From assembly GCF_025655475.1 (NCBI RefSeq), contig NZ_JAHTIK010000001.1:2566259-2630258 (forward strand): 64,000 nucleotides of DNA, read 5' to 3'. The notes beneath the pieces are model-generated. The model worked only from the letters and a program-made list of their open reading frames with translations, had not been told where the DNA came from and did not search any database. This stretch comes from Kitasatospora sp. DSM 101779 (GTDB taxonomy: Bacteria; Actinomycetota; Actinomycetes; Streptomycetales; Streptomycetaceae). Positions 41,886 through 50,457 of this stretch are shown one piece after another (positions within the stretch are counted from its first letter, which is position 1; every line of letters starts with the position of its first letter). The translations under genes were made by a program, and so were the position numbers.

Positions 41886-41928
41886 ATCGTCTACATGAAC
41901 GTAGACGGTCGACACGACTGTAGACGAT
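41886..41928 (-). promoter_or_regulatory. CGTCTACA/TGTAGACG operator cluster upstream of PAP2 gene
   Basis: ATCGTCTACA (41886-41895) and TGTAGACGAT (41919-41928) form a perfect 10-bp inverted repeat. A third copy, GTAGACG at 41901-41907, pairs with the first half-site over 7 bp with a 6-bp spacer. The TACA/TGTA half-sites resemble those bound by BlaI/MecI-type repressors. No such repressor is encoded in the window. Confidence 0.65.
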
Positions 41929-42186
41929 CACCGGAGAACCCGCCGCCGCACCCACCGGCCCGCCGGCCCGCACACCTGCGCGCCAACCCGCCCCGTTCCC
42001 TGACGCAACGTCACCACCCGTGCACGCGGCGGACATCCACGCCACAGCCCGGCCCCGCAACCACGCGAACCGGCCATCATGGCCGATCCAGGACGGGAAA
42101 TATGAGAATTCCGGCTCCCTCGCCATGTCCAGATCGAGCAGCCTTACCCTGTCTGCGGACCGGGGAGAGTCGACGAGGGGCGGGTG
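41929..42186. other. Rest of the 350-bp gap between PAP2 and GAF regulator genes
   Basis: Beyond the operator cluster this gap contains no open frame with coding character. An AT-rich patch, GGAAATATGAGAATTCC near 42099-42115, stands out and could be part of the promoter of the GAF regulator. Nothing else is recognisable. Confidence 0.4.
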
Positions 42187-43524
42187 ATGGGTATGCGCAG
42201 CACACACCGGCCTGCCCCGAAACACCGTGCACCGCTCTCCGCCGCCGCCCTCACCACCACCTACGACCTCGTCCTCGGCAGCGGCCCGCACGACGCCGAC
42301 TTCGCCGGCCCCGCCCCCAGACCCGAGATCACCGACTCCTGGGAGCGCCTGCGCCGGCTCGGCCTCGACCCGGACGCCGGCCGCAACGTCCGCCGGATCG
42401 GCGTCGCCGACGTCCAGCACCGCCGCCGCACGTCCCAGCTCGACACCGTCCTGCCGATGCTCCGCACCACCCTGCTGGCCTCCGACGACGCGCCCGTCCT
42501 GCTCGCCGTCACCGACCCCGAGGGCCACCTGCTCTGGCTCGACGGCGCCCGCCACCTGCGCCGGAACGCCGACGACATCGGCTTCGAGACGGGCGCCCGC
42601 TGGACGGAGGACGAGGTCGGCACCAACGGCATCGGCATGGCACTGCGCACCGAGCGGCCGATCGCGGTGCACTCCGCCGAGCACTACCTGCGCAGCCACC
42701 ACGCCTGGACCTGCGTCGCCGCGCCCGTCCACGACCCGCGCACCGGCCGGCTGCTCGGCATCCTCGACCTCAGCGGGCCCGCCCACCAGGTGCAGCCCCA
42801 CCTGATACGGCTCACCGCCACCGCCGCCCGGCTCGCCGAGGCCGAACTGCGGGCCGCCCAACTGGAGTCGCTGCACCGCCTGCGCACCCTCGCCACCGGG
42901 CTGCTCGCCCGGGTCAGCGGGCCGGCCCTGGTCGTCGACGGCGCCGGCTGGACGGCCGCCGCGGTCGGCGTCCCGCCGGTGCAACGGCTGCGGCTGCCCG
43001 CCGAGGGCTGGGGCAGCCGGCCGGTGGAGTGGCTGCCGACGCTCGGCGAGTGCGCGGTGGAGCCGCTCGGCGGCGGCTGGCTGGTCCGCCCGCTCGGCAC
43101 CTCACCCGCCGAAGTCGCCGAGCAGAGCATCGGCACCCGCGTCCGGCTCGACCTGCGGCAGCCGGGACGGCCCGAACTGCACGTCTCCGGCGGCGCCGGC
43201 AGCTGGTCGCACGTCCTCAGCCCGCGGCACGCCGAGGTGCTGCTGCTGCTCGCGGTGCACCGCACCGGGCTGAGCGCCGCCCAGCTCGCCGAGGGACTGT
43301 TCGGGGACCGGGCGCGCACCGTCACCGTACGGGCCGAACTCTCCCGGCTGCGGCGCTACCTGGGCGCCCTGCTGGACCACCGCCCGTACCGGCTGACCGC
43401 CACCGCCGCCGTCTCGGTCGACGGCCCGGCGGAACCGCTGGACCTGCTCGCCACCTCCTCCGCCCCGGCCGTCCGCGACCTCCGCGCCGCCCTCCACGCC
43501 GGCACCGCCCGCCTGCCCGCATAG
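42187..43524 (+). CDS. GAF-domain transcriptional regulator
   Basis: A 446-residue regulator. Residues 20-70 resemble the N-terminal segment of AcoR-like proteins (RPEITDSWERLRRLGLDPDA). A GAF sensor domain follows (VLLAVTDPEGHLLWLDGARH; GARWTEDEVGTNGIGMALRT; HAWTCVAAPVHDPRTGRLLG). The C-terminus is not a sigma-54 activator module but a winged-helix-like region: LSPRHAEVLLLLAVHRTGLS and VTVRAELSRLRRYLGALL. This GAF-HTH form is common in actinomycetes, often beside alcohol or aldehyde dehydrogenase genes, none of which is here. GTG 42184, ATG 42187 and ATG 42193 are all possible starts. Confidence 0.8.
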   Translation: MGMRSTHRPAPKHRAPLSAAALTTTYDLVLGSGPHDADFAGPAPRPEITDSWERLRRLGLDPDAGRNVRRIGVADVQHRRRTSQLDTVLPMLRTTLLASDDAPVLLAVTDPEGHLLWLDGARHLRRNADDIGFETGARWTEDEVGTNGIGMALRTERPIAVHSAEHYLRSHHAWTCVAAPVHDPRTGRLLGILDLSGPAHQVQPHLIRLTATAARLAEAELRAAQLESLHRLRTLATGLLARVSGPALVVDGAGWTAAAVGVPPVQRLRLPAEGWGSRPVEWLPTLGECAVEPLGGGWLVRPLGTSPAEVAEQSIGTRVRLDLRQPGRPELHVSGGAGSWSHVLSPRHAEVLLLLAVHRTGLSAAQLAEGLFGDRARTVTVRAELSRLRRYLGALLDHRPYRLTATAAVSVDGPAEPLDLLATSSAPAVRDLRAALHAGTARLPA

Positions 43525-43591
43525 GGCGAACACCGCGCAGGGCGAACCACCGCGCAGGGGGACGGGCAGGCAGGGGGACGGGCGCGCCCGG

Positions 43592-44089
43592 TCAGCCCGT
43601 GGCGAGCAGGGCGGCGAGTTCGGCGTCGGTCGGGCCCGCGCCCAGCTCCTCGTCGGCGGAGATCAGCGCGTAGGTGCGGTCCAGCCATGCCCGCACCCGC
43701 GGCAGCGGAGCCTCCAGCATGGCGCTGCCGTGCGGTGAGTCCAGCGCGATGTGCAGGGTGGAGCCGTGGCAGGGGCAGTAGGCGGGCCACAGCTTGATGT
43801 CGCCCTGTCCGCTGATGACGTCCGTCCCGTCGCGCAGCAGCTCGCGCGAGAACACCCAGTCCGCCTCGTCGGGACGCCCCAGGTGGAAGGTGAGCAGCAC
43901 CTCGCAGGGCCGCCCGGTGTCGTACCGGAACCTGGTACGCACCTCTCCCACCTGGTCGTCGTCCAGGGCGATCCGCAGGGTCATCACCTCGTCCAGCACC
44001 GCTCGCGTGGTGCTGGTTCGGCCCGGGTCGTCGCCCGTGGGGGTGGCGGCGATCGGGTCGGAGGGTACGGACAGCGGGTCGCGCGGCAT
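43592..44089 (-). CDS. SsgA-like sporulation/cell division regulator
   Basis: A 165-residue SsgA-like protein (SALP). The conserved core is present: FRYDTGRPCEVLLTFHLG, VFSRELLRDGTDVISGQGDI, LWPAYCPCHGSTLHIALDSP and VRAWLDRTYALI. SALPs are restricted to sporulating actinomycetes and steer septum placement and spore-wall assembly. It has an extra N-terminal extension of about 35 residues before MTLRIALDDDQ, so the true start may be the internal ATG. The paired Cys in PAYCPCHG are unusual in a family that otherwise has few. Confidence 0.88.
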   Translation of the reverse strand: MPRDPLSVPSDPIAATPTGDDPGRTSTTRAVLDEVMTLRIALDDDQVGEVRTRFRYDTGRPCEVLLTFHLGRPDEADWVFSRELLRDGTDVISGQGDIKLWPAYCPCHGSTLHIALDSPHGSAMLEAPLPRVRAWLDRTYALISADEELGAGPTDAELAALLATG

Positions 44090-44152
44090 GACGGTCTCTC
44101 CGAGGCGGCTGGGGTTCGCTCAAGCCTGCGGCACGCGGGCGCGCGCGGCAAC

Positions 44153-44169
44153 GGTTGCAAGAGGTTGCA
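44153..44169. promoter_or_regulatory. Direct repeat upstream of the SsgA-like gene
   Basis: GGTTGCA occurs twice with a 10-bp period (44153-44159 and 44163-44169), about 65-80 nt upstream of the SsgA-like start. It is a candidate regulator site with one-turn spacing; no regulator is assigned. An AT-rich patch near 44205-44245 probably holds the promoter of the gene at 44381. Confidence 0.35.
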
Positions 44170-44380
44170 GCGATCGGGAGGCCGTACGATTGGACGGTGC
44201 GTCAGTTATCCGCCACAGTACGTCATTACGGTTAACACATCCGTTGCGTTCCGGGTCTGGCGGAGACCGCGGTCACCGCTGCTACATTCGTGCCCTTGTC
44301 ACTGCGGCCCCCTCGCCCTTGCGGGCGGGGCCCGTGGCGAGCCCGGGAGCAACGGCATCGGGTGGGGAGGAGGGGAGCCG

Positions 44381-45352
44381 GTGGCGCTCCGCGAGGACAC
44401 CGGGCCGGTCCGCACGGCCGTCCGGTACGGACGGCACAGCCGGCCCAAGCCGATCGGGGGCAGGTTCCGGCTGCCCACCATCCGCTTCTCCGGCGCGGCG
44501 GTGGCGATGTCCACCGTCGTCGGCATCAGCATCGCGACGACCTGGCTGCTGAACGAGCAGCAGGGCGTCGGGCGCCGCCCCGGCATGTCCAACGTCGGTG
44601 CCAGCCCGCCGCTGCCCAGCCCGGACGGCCACGGCACCACCAGCGCCGCCGCGGTGGCGGAGACCGTGCACACCGCGCCCACCGCGCCGACCCGCAGCAC
44701 GCACACCGGCAGCGCGCCCGCGGCCGCCTCCGGGCGCCCCTCGGCGGCGCCGTCCGGCAGCGGCGCGCCGTCCGCGGGGGCGCCGAGCGGATCGCCCTCG
44801 CCGTCAGGCTCCGCGACCACCGGCGCGACCACGGGCACCTCGCCGTCCCCGCAGCCGACCACCCCGCGGCCGCTCGCCCCGGAGCCCGCCCGGCCCGGCC
44901 CGGCGACGCCGACCGGCCGTCCGACCCCGGACACACCGACCGGGATCGAGCCGCTCTCCGGCCGGACGAACGTCGAGCTGATCGGCCCGGCCGGCACCCG
45001 GCACACCCTGCTGCTGGAGGTGCGCGAGCCGATGACCGCACTCCAGGTGGAGCTGCGCCTGCTGCGCCCCGTCGTGCTGCCCGGCACGGCTCCGTGGACG
45101 AGCCTGCCCGGAGCGGTCACCACCGTCTCCCAGGAGCACGGCACCCTGATCCACCGGTACACCCTGCCGGGCGGGCTGGACATCGAGCCCGGCACGTACG
45201 CCTTTGAGGTGCTCGGCACCCGGCTGCCCGGCAGCGGCACGCCCGCGGGCAGCGCCCAGGAGACCTGGAGCGCCTCGGCGTTCGTCCCCTACGGCCGCGA
45301 TCCGCACGCGGTCGCCGTCCGCGGCGTCTTCGAGTGGCCGCGCGGCTCCTGA
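44381..45352 (+). CDS. Membrane-anchored Pro/Ser/Thr-rich protein
   Basis: I do not recognise the family. The 323-residue protein has a basic cytoplasmic start (YGRHSRPKPIGGRFRLP), one membrane helix (AAVAMSTVVGISIATTWLLN), an extracellular Pro/Ser/Thr/Gly-rich stalk (residues about 75-195), and a C-terminal beta-rich domain of some 125 residues (ALQVELRLLRPVVLPGTAPW; HRYTLPGGLDIEPGTYAFEV). This is the build of many streptomycete surface proteins; the stalk is a likely site of glycosylation. AGGAGGGG lies upstream of the GTG at 44381. Confidence 0.75.
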   Translation: MALREDTGPVRTAVRYGRHSRPKPIGGRFRLPTIRFSGAAVAMSTVVGISIATTWLLNEQQGVGRRPGMSNVGASPPLPSPDGHGTTSAAAVAETVHTAPTAPTRSTHTGSAPAAASGRPSAAPSGSGAPSAGAPSGSPSPSGSATTGATTGTSPSPQPTTPRPLAPEPARPGPATPTGRPTPDTPTGIEPLSGRTNVELIGPAGTRHTLLLEVREPMTALQVELRLLRPVVLPGTAPWTSLPGAVTTVSQEHGTLIHRYTLPGGLDIEPGTYAFEVLGTRLPGSGTPAGSAQETWSASAFVPYGRDPHAVAVRGVFEWPRGS

Positions 45353-45363
45353 GTCCGGCGTCC

Positions 45364-45405
45364 CGTCGGTGCTTCCCCGCCCCGCGGGGCGGGGAAGCAC
45401 CGACG
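45364..45405. terminator. Perfect 42-nt palindrome, bidirectional terminator
   Basis: CGTCGGTGCTTCCCCGCCCC and the bases up to 45384 pair without mismatch with 45385-45405, giving a 21-bp arm on each side with no spacer. It lies exactly between two convergent genes: 11 nt after one stop and 4 nt before the other. Confidence 0.85.
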
Positions 45406-45409
45406 CGGG

Positions 45410-47896
45410 TCAGACCCGGTGGGCGAGTGCCCGCCGCAGGTCGTCCAGTTCGTCGGCGAGCACCCGGCGCACGGTGGGTGTGAGGTCGGTGCGGGCCAGG
45501 CACGCCTCGGCCGCCCGGACGGTGCCCGGCAGCGCCAGGCCCGCCGGGAAGAGCGAGTGGCCGAGCGCCTTCACGACCGCGCCGCCGCGTTCGCCGACCG
45601 CCGGCATCTGCTCGAAGTACCGCCGCATGTAGGCCTGCTGGAGGTCCGGGCGGCCGGAGCGCCAGAAGCCGTCCGCGGTGGCGACGAGCAGGTGGTTGGA
45701 GAGTCCGTCCGGGGTGAACATCGCCTGCCAGGCGCGTTCCTTGGCGGCCGCGTCGGGCAGTGCGGCGCGGGCCCGGGCGGCGCCCTGCTCTCCGGTGTCG
45801 CTGGGGTCGGCGGCGAGTTCCGCGGCGATCCGCTCCTCGTCGACCTCGCCCGCGGCGGCCAGCTGCACCAGCGCCGACCAGCGCAGCTCGGCGTCGAAGG
45901 GGACCCCGCCGGGCAGGTCACGGCCGTCCAGCCAGCCGGCGAGCTCGGCGACCCGCTCCGGGCCGCGGGCGGTGGCGACGGCGGCGCGCAGCGCGGCGAT
46001 CCGCAGGCTCTCCCCGGCGTCCGGCCGGGCGAGCACCGCGCGGGCGGCGTCGCCGACCAGGGCCAGCGCGGCGGGCCGGTCGGCGGGGTCGAGGTAGCGG
46101 GCGACGACGTGCTCGACGGCGAACTTCAGCACCGCCTCGACGATGGTCACCGCCGTCTCGGCGGGCAGGTGGTCGGCGACCAGCCGCAGGTATCCGGCGG
46201 CCGGCAGTTCGGCGGAGCGCGCCAGGTCCCGGGCGTGCTCCCAGAGCACTGCGCGGGCGAGCTCGTCCTGGATCCGGGAGAGCGACGTGCCGACGGTCGC
46301 GGCGGAGTGCTCGTCGAGGCGGATCAGCGCCCAGGTGAGGTCGCCGTCGTTGGGCAGCAGCAGGGCCGGGCGGGCCGCGCCGGCCAGCTCCGGCAGCGGG
46401 GTGCGGCCGCCGGGGGCGACCTCCGCGTCGATCCGCTCGCGGAGCACCACCGCGTCGTCCGCCCGGTCGTAGACGCCGACCCGCACCCGGTGCGGGCGGG
46501 TGCCGTCGTTGACCAGCGCGACCGAGGTGAGCGTGTCGCCCTCGGCCTCGACCTCCAGGCGCAGCGTGTCGACGCCGCTGGTGCGCAGCCAGGCCTCGGC
46601 CCAGGCGGGCACGTCCCGGCCGCCGGCGGCGCTCAGCGCGGCGAGGAAGTCGGCGAGGTCGGCGTTGCCCCAGCGGTGTTCGGCGAAGTACGCGTTGAGG
46701 CCGGCGAAGAAGGCCTTGTCGCCGAGCCAGTGCACCAGCTGGCGCAGCGCCGAGGCGCCCTTGGCGTAGGAGATGCCGTCGAAGTTGACCAGCGCCTCGG
46801 CGACCGAGCCCATCCCGATGGCGGCGACCGGGTGGGTGGAGCCGCGCCGGTCGGCGTCGTAGCCCCAGCCCTTGCGCTTCACCGCGAAGGAGGTCCAGGC
46901 GCCGGTGAAGCGGGTGGAGTCGGCGGCCGTCCGGTAGCCGAGCATCTCGGCGAAGGACTCGTTCAGCCACAGGTCGTCCCACCAGGCCATGGTGACCAGG
47001 TCGCCGAACCACATGTGCGCCATCTCGTGGCAGACCACCATGGCCCGCATCTCGCGCTGCGCCTCGGTCGGCGCGGAGCGGAAGAGCATCTCGTCGCGGA
47101 AGACCACGCAGCCGGGGTTCTCCATCGCCCCCCAGTTGAACTCGGGGACGAAGGCCTGGTCGTACTTCCCGAAGGGGTAGCGCTCGTCGAAGAGGCCGTG
47201 CAGCCGGTCGAAGGAGGCCCGGGTGACCTCGAACAGCTCCTCGGCCTCGCGGTCCAGCTCGGCGGCGAGCGAGCGGCGGGCGTACAGGCCGAGCGGGATG
47301 CCGTCGTGCTCGGTGCGGACGGCGTGCAGCGGACCGCCGACGACGGTCACCAGGTAGGTGGAGATCGGGCCGGTCGGGGCGATCTCCCAGCGGCCGTCGG
47401 GCAGCCGGGCGGAGGTGCCGTTGCCGATCACCGTCCAGTCGTCGGGTGCGGTGACGGTGACGGTGAACGGCGCCTTCAGGTCCGGCTGGTCGAAGCAGGC
47501 GAACATCTGCGGCGCGAGGTCGGGGCCGAGGCTGGCGAAGACGTACACGGCGCCGTCGGCGGGGTCGGCGAAGCGGTGCAGGCCCTCGCAGGTGCGCGAG
47601 TAGGCCATGTCGGCCTCGACGAGCAGTTCGTTCTCGGCGGCCAGTCCGGGCAGCGCGAGGCGGTTGCCGTCCAGGGCTGCCGTGTCGAGCGGCCGCCCGT
47701 TCAGCTCGGCGCGGAGCAGCGCGGCGGGGTGGACGTCGACGAACGAGTCGCGGCCGGGCTCCGTGCAGCCGAACCGGATCACGGCGGTGCTGCGGAAGAG
47801 GTCCTCGCCTCGGGTGAGGTCGAGGTCGACGGAGTACGACCGCACGTCGAGAAGCTGGGCACGGACGGCGGCCTCGGAACGTTGCAGAGCTGGCAT
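45410..47896 (-). CDS. pepN: Aminopeptidase N, M1 family
   Basis: An 828-residue zinc aminopeptidase, full length for the actinobacterial type. The GAMEN exopeptidase motif is in NWGAMENPGCVVFRDE, the zinc site in VVCHEMAHMWFGDLV with the downstream glutamate in LWLNESFAEMLGY, and the YAKGASALRQLVHWLG segment is conserved. The C-terminal 300 residues are the helical ERAP1-like domain. There is no signal peptide, so it acts in the cytoplasm on peptide breakdown products. The ATG at 47896 fits the family start. It is monocistronic with a strong terminator. Confidence 0.96.
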   Translation of the reverse strand: MPALQRSEAAVRAQLLDVRSYSVDLDLTRGEDLFRSTAVIRFGCTEPGRDSFVDVHPAALLRAELNGRPLDTAALDGNRLALPGLAAENELLVEADMAYSRTCEGLHRFADPADGAVYVFASLGPDLAPQMFACFDQPDLKAPFTVTVTAPDDWTVIGNGTSARLPDGRWEIAPTGPISTYLVTVVGGPLHAVRTEHDGIPLGLYARRSLAAELDREAEELFEVTRASFDRLHGLFDERYPFGKYDQAFVPEFNWGAMENPGCVVFRDEMLFRSAPTEAQREMRAMVVCHEMAHMWFGDLVTMAWWDDLWLNESFAEMLGYRTAADSTRFTGAWTSFAVKRKGWGYDADRRGSTHPVAAIGMGSVAEALVNFDGISYAKGASALRQLVHWLGDKAFFAGLNAYFAEHRWGNADLADFLAALSAAGGRDVPAWAEAWLRTSGVDTLRLEVEAEGDTLTSVALVNDGTRPHRVRVGVYDRADDAVVLRERIDAEVAPGGRTPLPELAGAARPALLLPNDGDLTWALIRLDEHSAATVGTSLSRIQDELARAVLWEHARDLARSAELPAAGYLRLVADHLPAETAVTIVEAVLKFAVEHVVARYLDPADRPAALALVGDAARAVLARPDAGESLRIAALRAAVATARGPERVAELAGWLDGRDLPGGVPFDAELRWSALVQLAAAGEVDEERIAAELAADPSDTGEQGAARARAALPDAAAKERAWQAMFTPDGLSNHLLVATADGFWRSGRPDLQQAYMRRYFEQMPAVGERGGAVVKALGHSLFPAGLALPGTVRAAEACLARTDLTPTVRRVLADELDDLRRALAHRV

Positions 47897-48049
47897 TCCA
47901 GCATGCTTTCCCAGCCGGGCGGGTGCGACAAGCCCTGTTCTCTCACAGCGGGAAGCGCCTGACAGCGGGTCACCCGGCGTCCGGCCGCCGGGGTGCCCTA
48001 GGGTGGCCGGGGAGAGGCCCGGACGCCGCGAGGAGCGAGGAGGAGCACC

Positions 48050-49288
48050 GTGACCACGGTCCTGACCCAGGGCGGGAACGCCCCACTCAACGCCGGCCGG
48101 GTGACGGTCGAGGTGACGGCGCCGAAGGCCCTGGACGTCTCCGGCCTGCTGCTGACCGAGGCCGGCAAGGTCCGTTCGGACGACGACTTCGTCTTCTTCA
48201 ACGCCCCGCACGGCCCCGGGGTCACCCATCGCCCGGGCGGCGGCGGCACGCCCGACGCGATCACCGTGGACACCGCGGCGGTGCCGGACGGCATCGACAA
48301 GATCGTGGTGACGGCGAGCCTCGACGAGGCGGGCGCGACCTTCGCCGGCACCGAGCCGACCGCCACCGTGCGGGACGCCGGCAGCGGCGAGGTGCTGGTG
48401 ACCTTCACCCCGCCCAGACTGAGCAGCGAGACGGCCCTGGTGGTCGTCGAGGTCTACCGCCGCGGCGGTGTCTGGAAGGTCCGCGCGGTCGGCCAGGGCT
48501 ACGCGAACGGCCTGGCCGGGATCGCCACCGACTTCGGCGTCAACGTGGAGGACCCCGGTCCGGCGGCCGCCGCGGCGCCGCCGCCGATGCCCGCGGCCCC
48601 GCCCCTGCAGGCCCCGCCGGTACAGGACATGCAGAAGCCCGCCGCCCCGCCGCAGCCCGCGGCGCCCCCGGCGGCCCCCGCAGCCGCAGCGCCCGCCGTG
48701 CCCGCAATGAACAAGGTGACCCTGGACAAGGGCCGGGTCAGCCTCACCAAGGGCGGCTCGGTCTCGCTGGAGAAGGGCGGCAAGCCGTTCCTCTCCGCCG
48801 TCCGGATGGGCCTCGGCTGGGAGCCGGCCGGGCGTGGCCGCAACGTCGACCTGGACGCCTCCTGCATCGCCTTCGACGCGCAGCGCAAGAAGCTCGAGAC
48901 GGCCTGGTTCATGAAGCTGTCGATCTTCAACGGCGCGATCGCGCACTCCGGCGACAACCTCACCGGAGCCGGCGCCGGCGACGACGAGTCCATCACCGTC
49001 CACCTGGACGGGCTGCCGCCCGAGGTGTGCGGCCTGGTCTTCGTGGTCAACTCCTTCTCCGGCCAGAAGTTCACCGACGTCAAGAACGCCTACTGCCGTC
49101 TGCTCGACGCCGGCAGCGGCCAGGAGCTGGTCCGCTTCGACCTCACCCATGCCGAGTCGCGCACCGGCGTCGCCATGTGCAAACTCGTCCGCCAGTTCTC
49201 CGGCGAATGGGTGATGACCGCCCTCGGCGAGTACGTCGACGCCAAGACCGCCCGCGGCATGGTCGACCCCGCCGCCCGCATGCTCTAG
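48050..49288 (+). CDS. terD: TerD family protein with two TerD domains
   Basis: A 412-residue stress/tellurite-resistance type protein. The first TerD domain (residues 1-165) has LLLTEAGKVRSDDDFVFFNA with the calcium-binding acidic cluster. A Pro/Ala linker of about 50 residues follows (PPPMPAAPPLQAPPV). The second domain (about 222-412) shows NVDLDASCIAFDAQRKKLE, FNGAIAHSGDNLTGAGAGDD and GLVFVVNSFSGQKFTDV. Calcium binding is a family property. Streptomyces encode many TerD paralogues tied to development. GAGGAGGAG precedes the GTG at 48050. No other ter genes are close. Confidence 0.93.
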   Translation: MTTVLTQGGNAPLNAGRVTVEVTAPKALDVSGLLLTEAGKVRSDDDFVFFNAPHGPGVTHRPGGGGTPDAITVDTAAVPDGIDKIVVTASLDEAGATFAGTEPTATVRDAGSGEVLVTFTPPRLSSETALVVVEVYRRGGVWKVRAVGQGYANGLAGIATDFGVNVEDPGPAAAAAPPPMPAAPPLQAPPVQDMQKPAAPPQPAAPPAAPAAAAPAVPAMNKVTLDKGRVSLTKGGSVSLEKGGKPFLSAVRMGLGWEPAGRGRNVDLDASCIAFDAQRKKLETAWFMKLSIFNGAIAHSGDNLTGAGAGDDESITVHLDGLPPEVCGLVFVVNSFSGQKFTDVKNAYCRLLDAGSGQELVRFDLTHAESRTGVAMCKLVRQFSGEWVMTALGEYVDAKTARGMVDPAARML

Positions 49289-49313
49289 CAGCCCCGCAGC
49301 ACGGCATGACGAA

Positions 49314-49341
49314 GGGGACGGGCGCCCACACGCCCGTCCCC
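49314..49341. terminator. Hairpin terminator between terD and proline dehydrogenase
   Basis: GGGGACGGGCG-CCCACA-CGCCCGTCCCC, a perfect 11-bp stem with a 6-nt loop, 25 nt after the terD stop and 45 nt past the convergent dehydrogenase stop. It probably serves both. Confidence 0.8.
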
Positions 49342-49386
49342 TCCTCGGACCGGTCGGTCCTACATCCCCCGCGGCAGACGGTGCGA

Positions 49387-50316
49387 TCAGCCGCGGGTGG
49401 CCATGGCGCGCAGGAAGAAGGTCAGGTTCGCCGGGCGCTCGGCGAGGCGGCGCATGAAGTAGCCGTACCACTCCTGGCCGTAGGGCAGGTAGACGCGCAT
49501 GGTGTTGCCCTCCTCCGCGAGGCGCAGCTGCTCCTCGGGGCGGATGCCGTACAGCATCTGGTACTCGAAGCTGTCGGTGTCGCGCTTGTTCCACTCGGCG
49601 AGCTGGCCGGCGATGCGGACCATGCGCGGGTCGTGGCTGGCGATCATCGGGTAGCCCTCGCCGCCCATGAGCACCTTGAGCGCGCGGACGTAGGCGAGGT
49701 CGACCTGCTCCTTGCCCTGGAAGGCGACCGACTCGGGCTCCTTGTAGGCGCCCTTGCAGAGGCGGACGCGGGAGCCGGCGTGCGCGAGGTCGCGGCAGTC
49801 GGCCTCGGTGCGGCGCAGGTAGGCCTGGAGGACGACGCCGAGCCACGGGAAGTCGGCGCGCAGCTCGCGGGCGATCTCCAGGGTGGAGTCGGTGGTGGTG
49901 TGGTCCTCCATGTCGAGGGTCACCGTGGTGCCGGCCGCGGCGGCGGCCTCGCAGATCCGCCGGGCGTTCTCCAGCGCGATCTTCTCGCCGTCCGCGGGGA
50001 GGAACTGGCCGACCGCGGAGAGCTTGACCGAGACCTCGGCGTTCGCCGCGAGGCCGGTCTCCTTCAGGGCCGCCAGCAGGTGCTCGTACGCCTCCGCGGT
50101 GCCCGCCGCCTGGGCGGCGTCGGCGGTGTCCTCACCGAGGTGGTCCAGGGTCACCCTGCGGCCGCTGGCCACGAGTTCGGCGGTGGCGTCGATGCCCTGC
50201 TGCAGGGTCTCGCCGGCGACGAAGCGCTTGACGATGGCCTGGGTCGGCGGGAACTTCTCGACGACGGTGCGCACCTGCGGGGAGCGGGACGCTGCGAGGA
50301 GGGCGGAACGGAGCAT
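49387..50316 (-). CDS. putB: Proline dehydrogenase (monofunctional)
   Basis: A 309-residue FAD enzyme of the PRODH barrel, converting proline to pyrroline-5-carboxylate. Conserved strands are VSVKLSAVGQF, VTLDMEDHTTTDSTL, VVLQAYLRRTEAD, RVRLCKGAYKEPES and FEYQMLYGIRPE. The length is that of stand-alone actinobacterial/Gram-positive enzymes, not PutA. It lies downstream of the pyrroline-5-carboxylate dehydrogenase gene on the same strand (about 140 bp gap), giving both steps of proline to glutamate. A PucR-type regulator is divergent from the pair. Confidence 0.95.
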   Translation of the reverse strand: MLRSALLAASRSPQVRTVVEKFPPTQAIVKRFVAGETLQQGIDATAELVASGRRVTLDHLGEDTADAAQAAGTAEAYEHLLAALKETGLAANAEVSVKLSAVGQFLPADGEKIALENARRICEAAAAAGTTVTLDMEDHTTTDSTLEIARELRADFPWLGVVLQAYLRRTEADCRDLAHAGSRVRLCKGAYKEPESVAFQGKEQVDLAYVRALKVLMGGEGYPMIASHDPRMVRIAGQLAEWNKRDTDSFEYQMLYGIRPEEQLRLAEEGNTMRVYLPYGQEWYGYFMRRLAERPANLTFFLRAMATRG

Positions 50317-50457
50317 CGGTGACTCCTGGGCTTTCTTCCGGAGTGGTGGAGAGGGCGGCGCGGCGGCCCTCAGGGGGTGTCGCGCGCAGCGCGTCCCGCG
50401 AGGGTGGCGGTGGGCGACGGGTGGGAGGGGGCCGCCGCACCGGGGTGCAACGGGGTG

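Noticed and set aside
48050..49288. Tellurite-resistance operon.
   Set aside because: Only a single terD-type gene is present; such paralogues are common in streptomycetes without ter clusters.
45410..49846. Very long open frame on the minus strand extending from pepN through the terD region.
   Set aside because: Only 45410-47896 has family motifs; the rest is the antisense shadow of the terD gene, produced by high GC.
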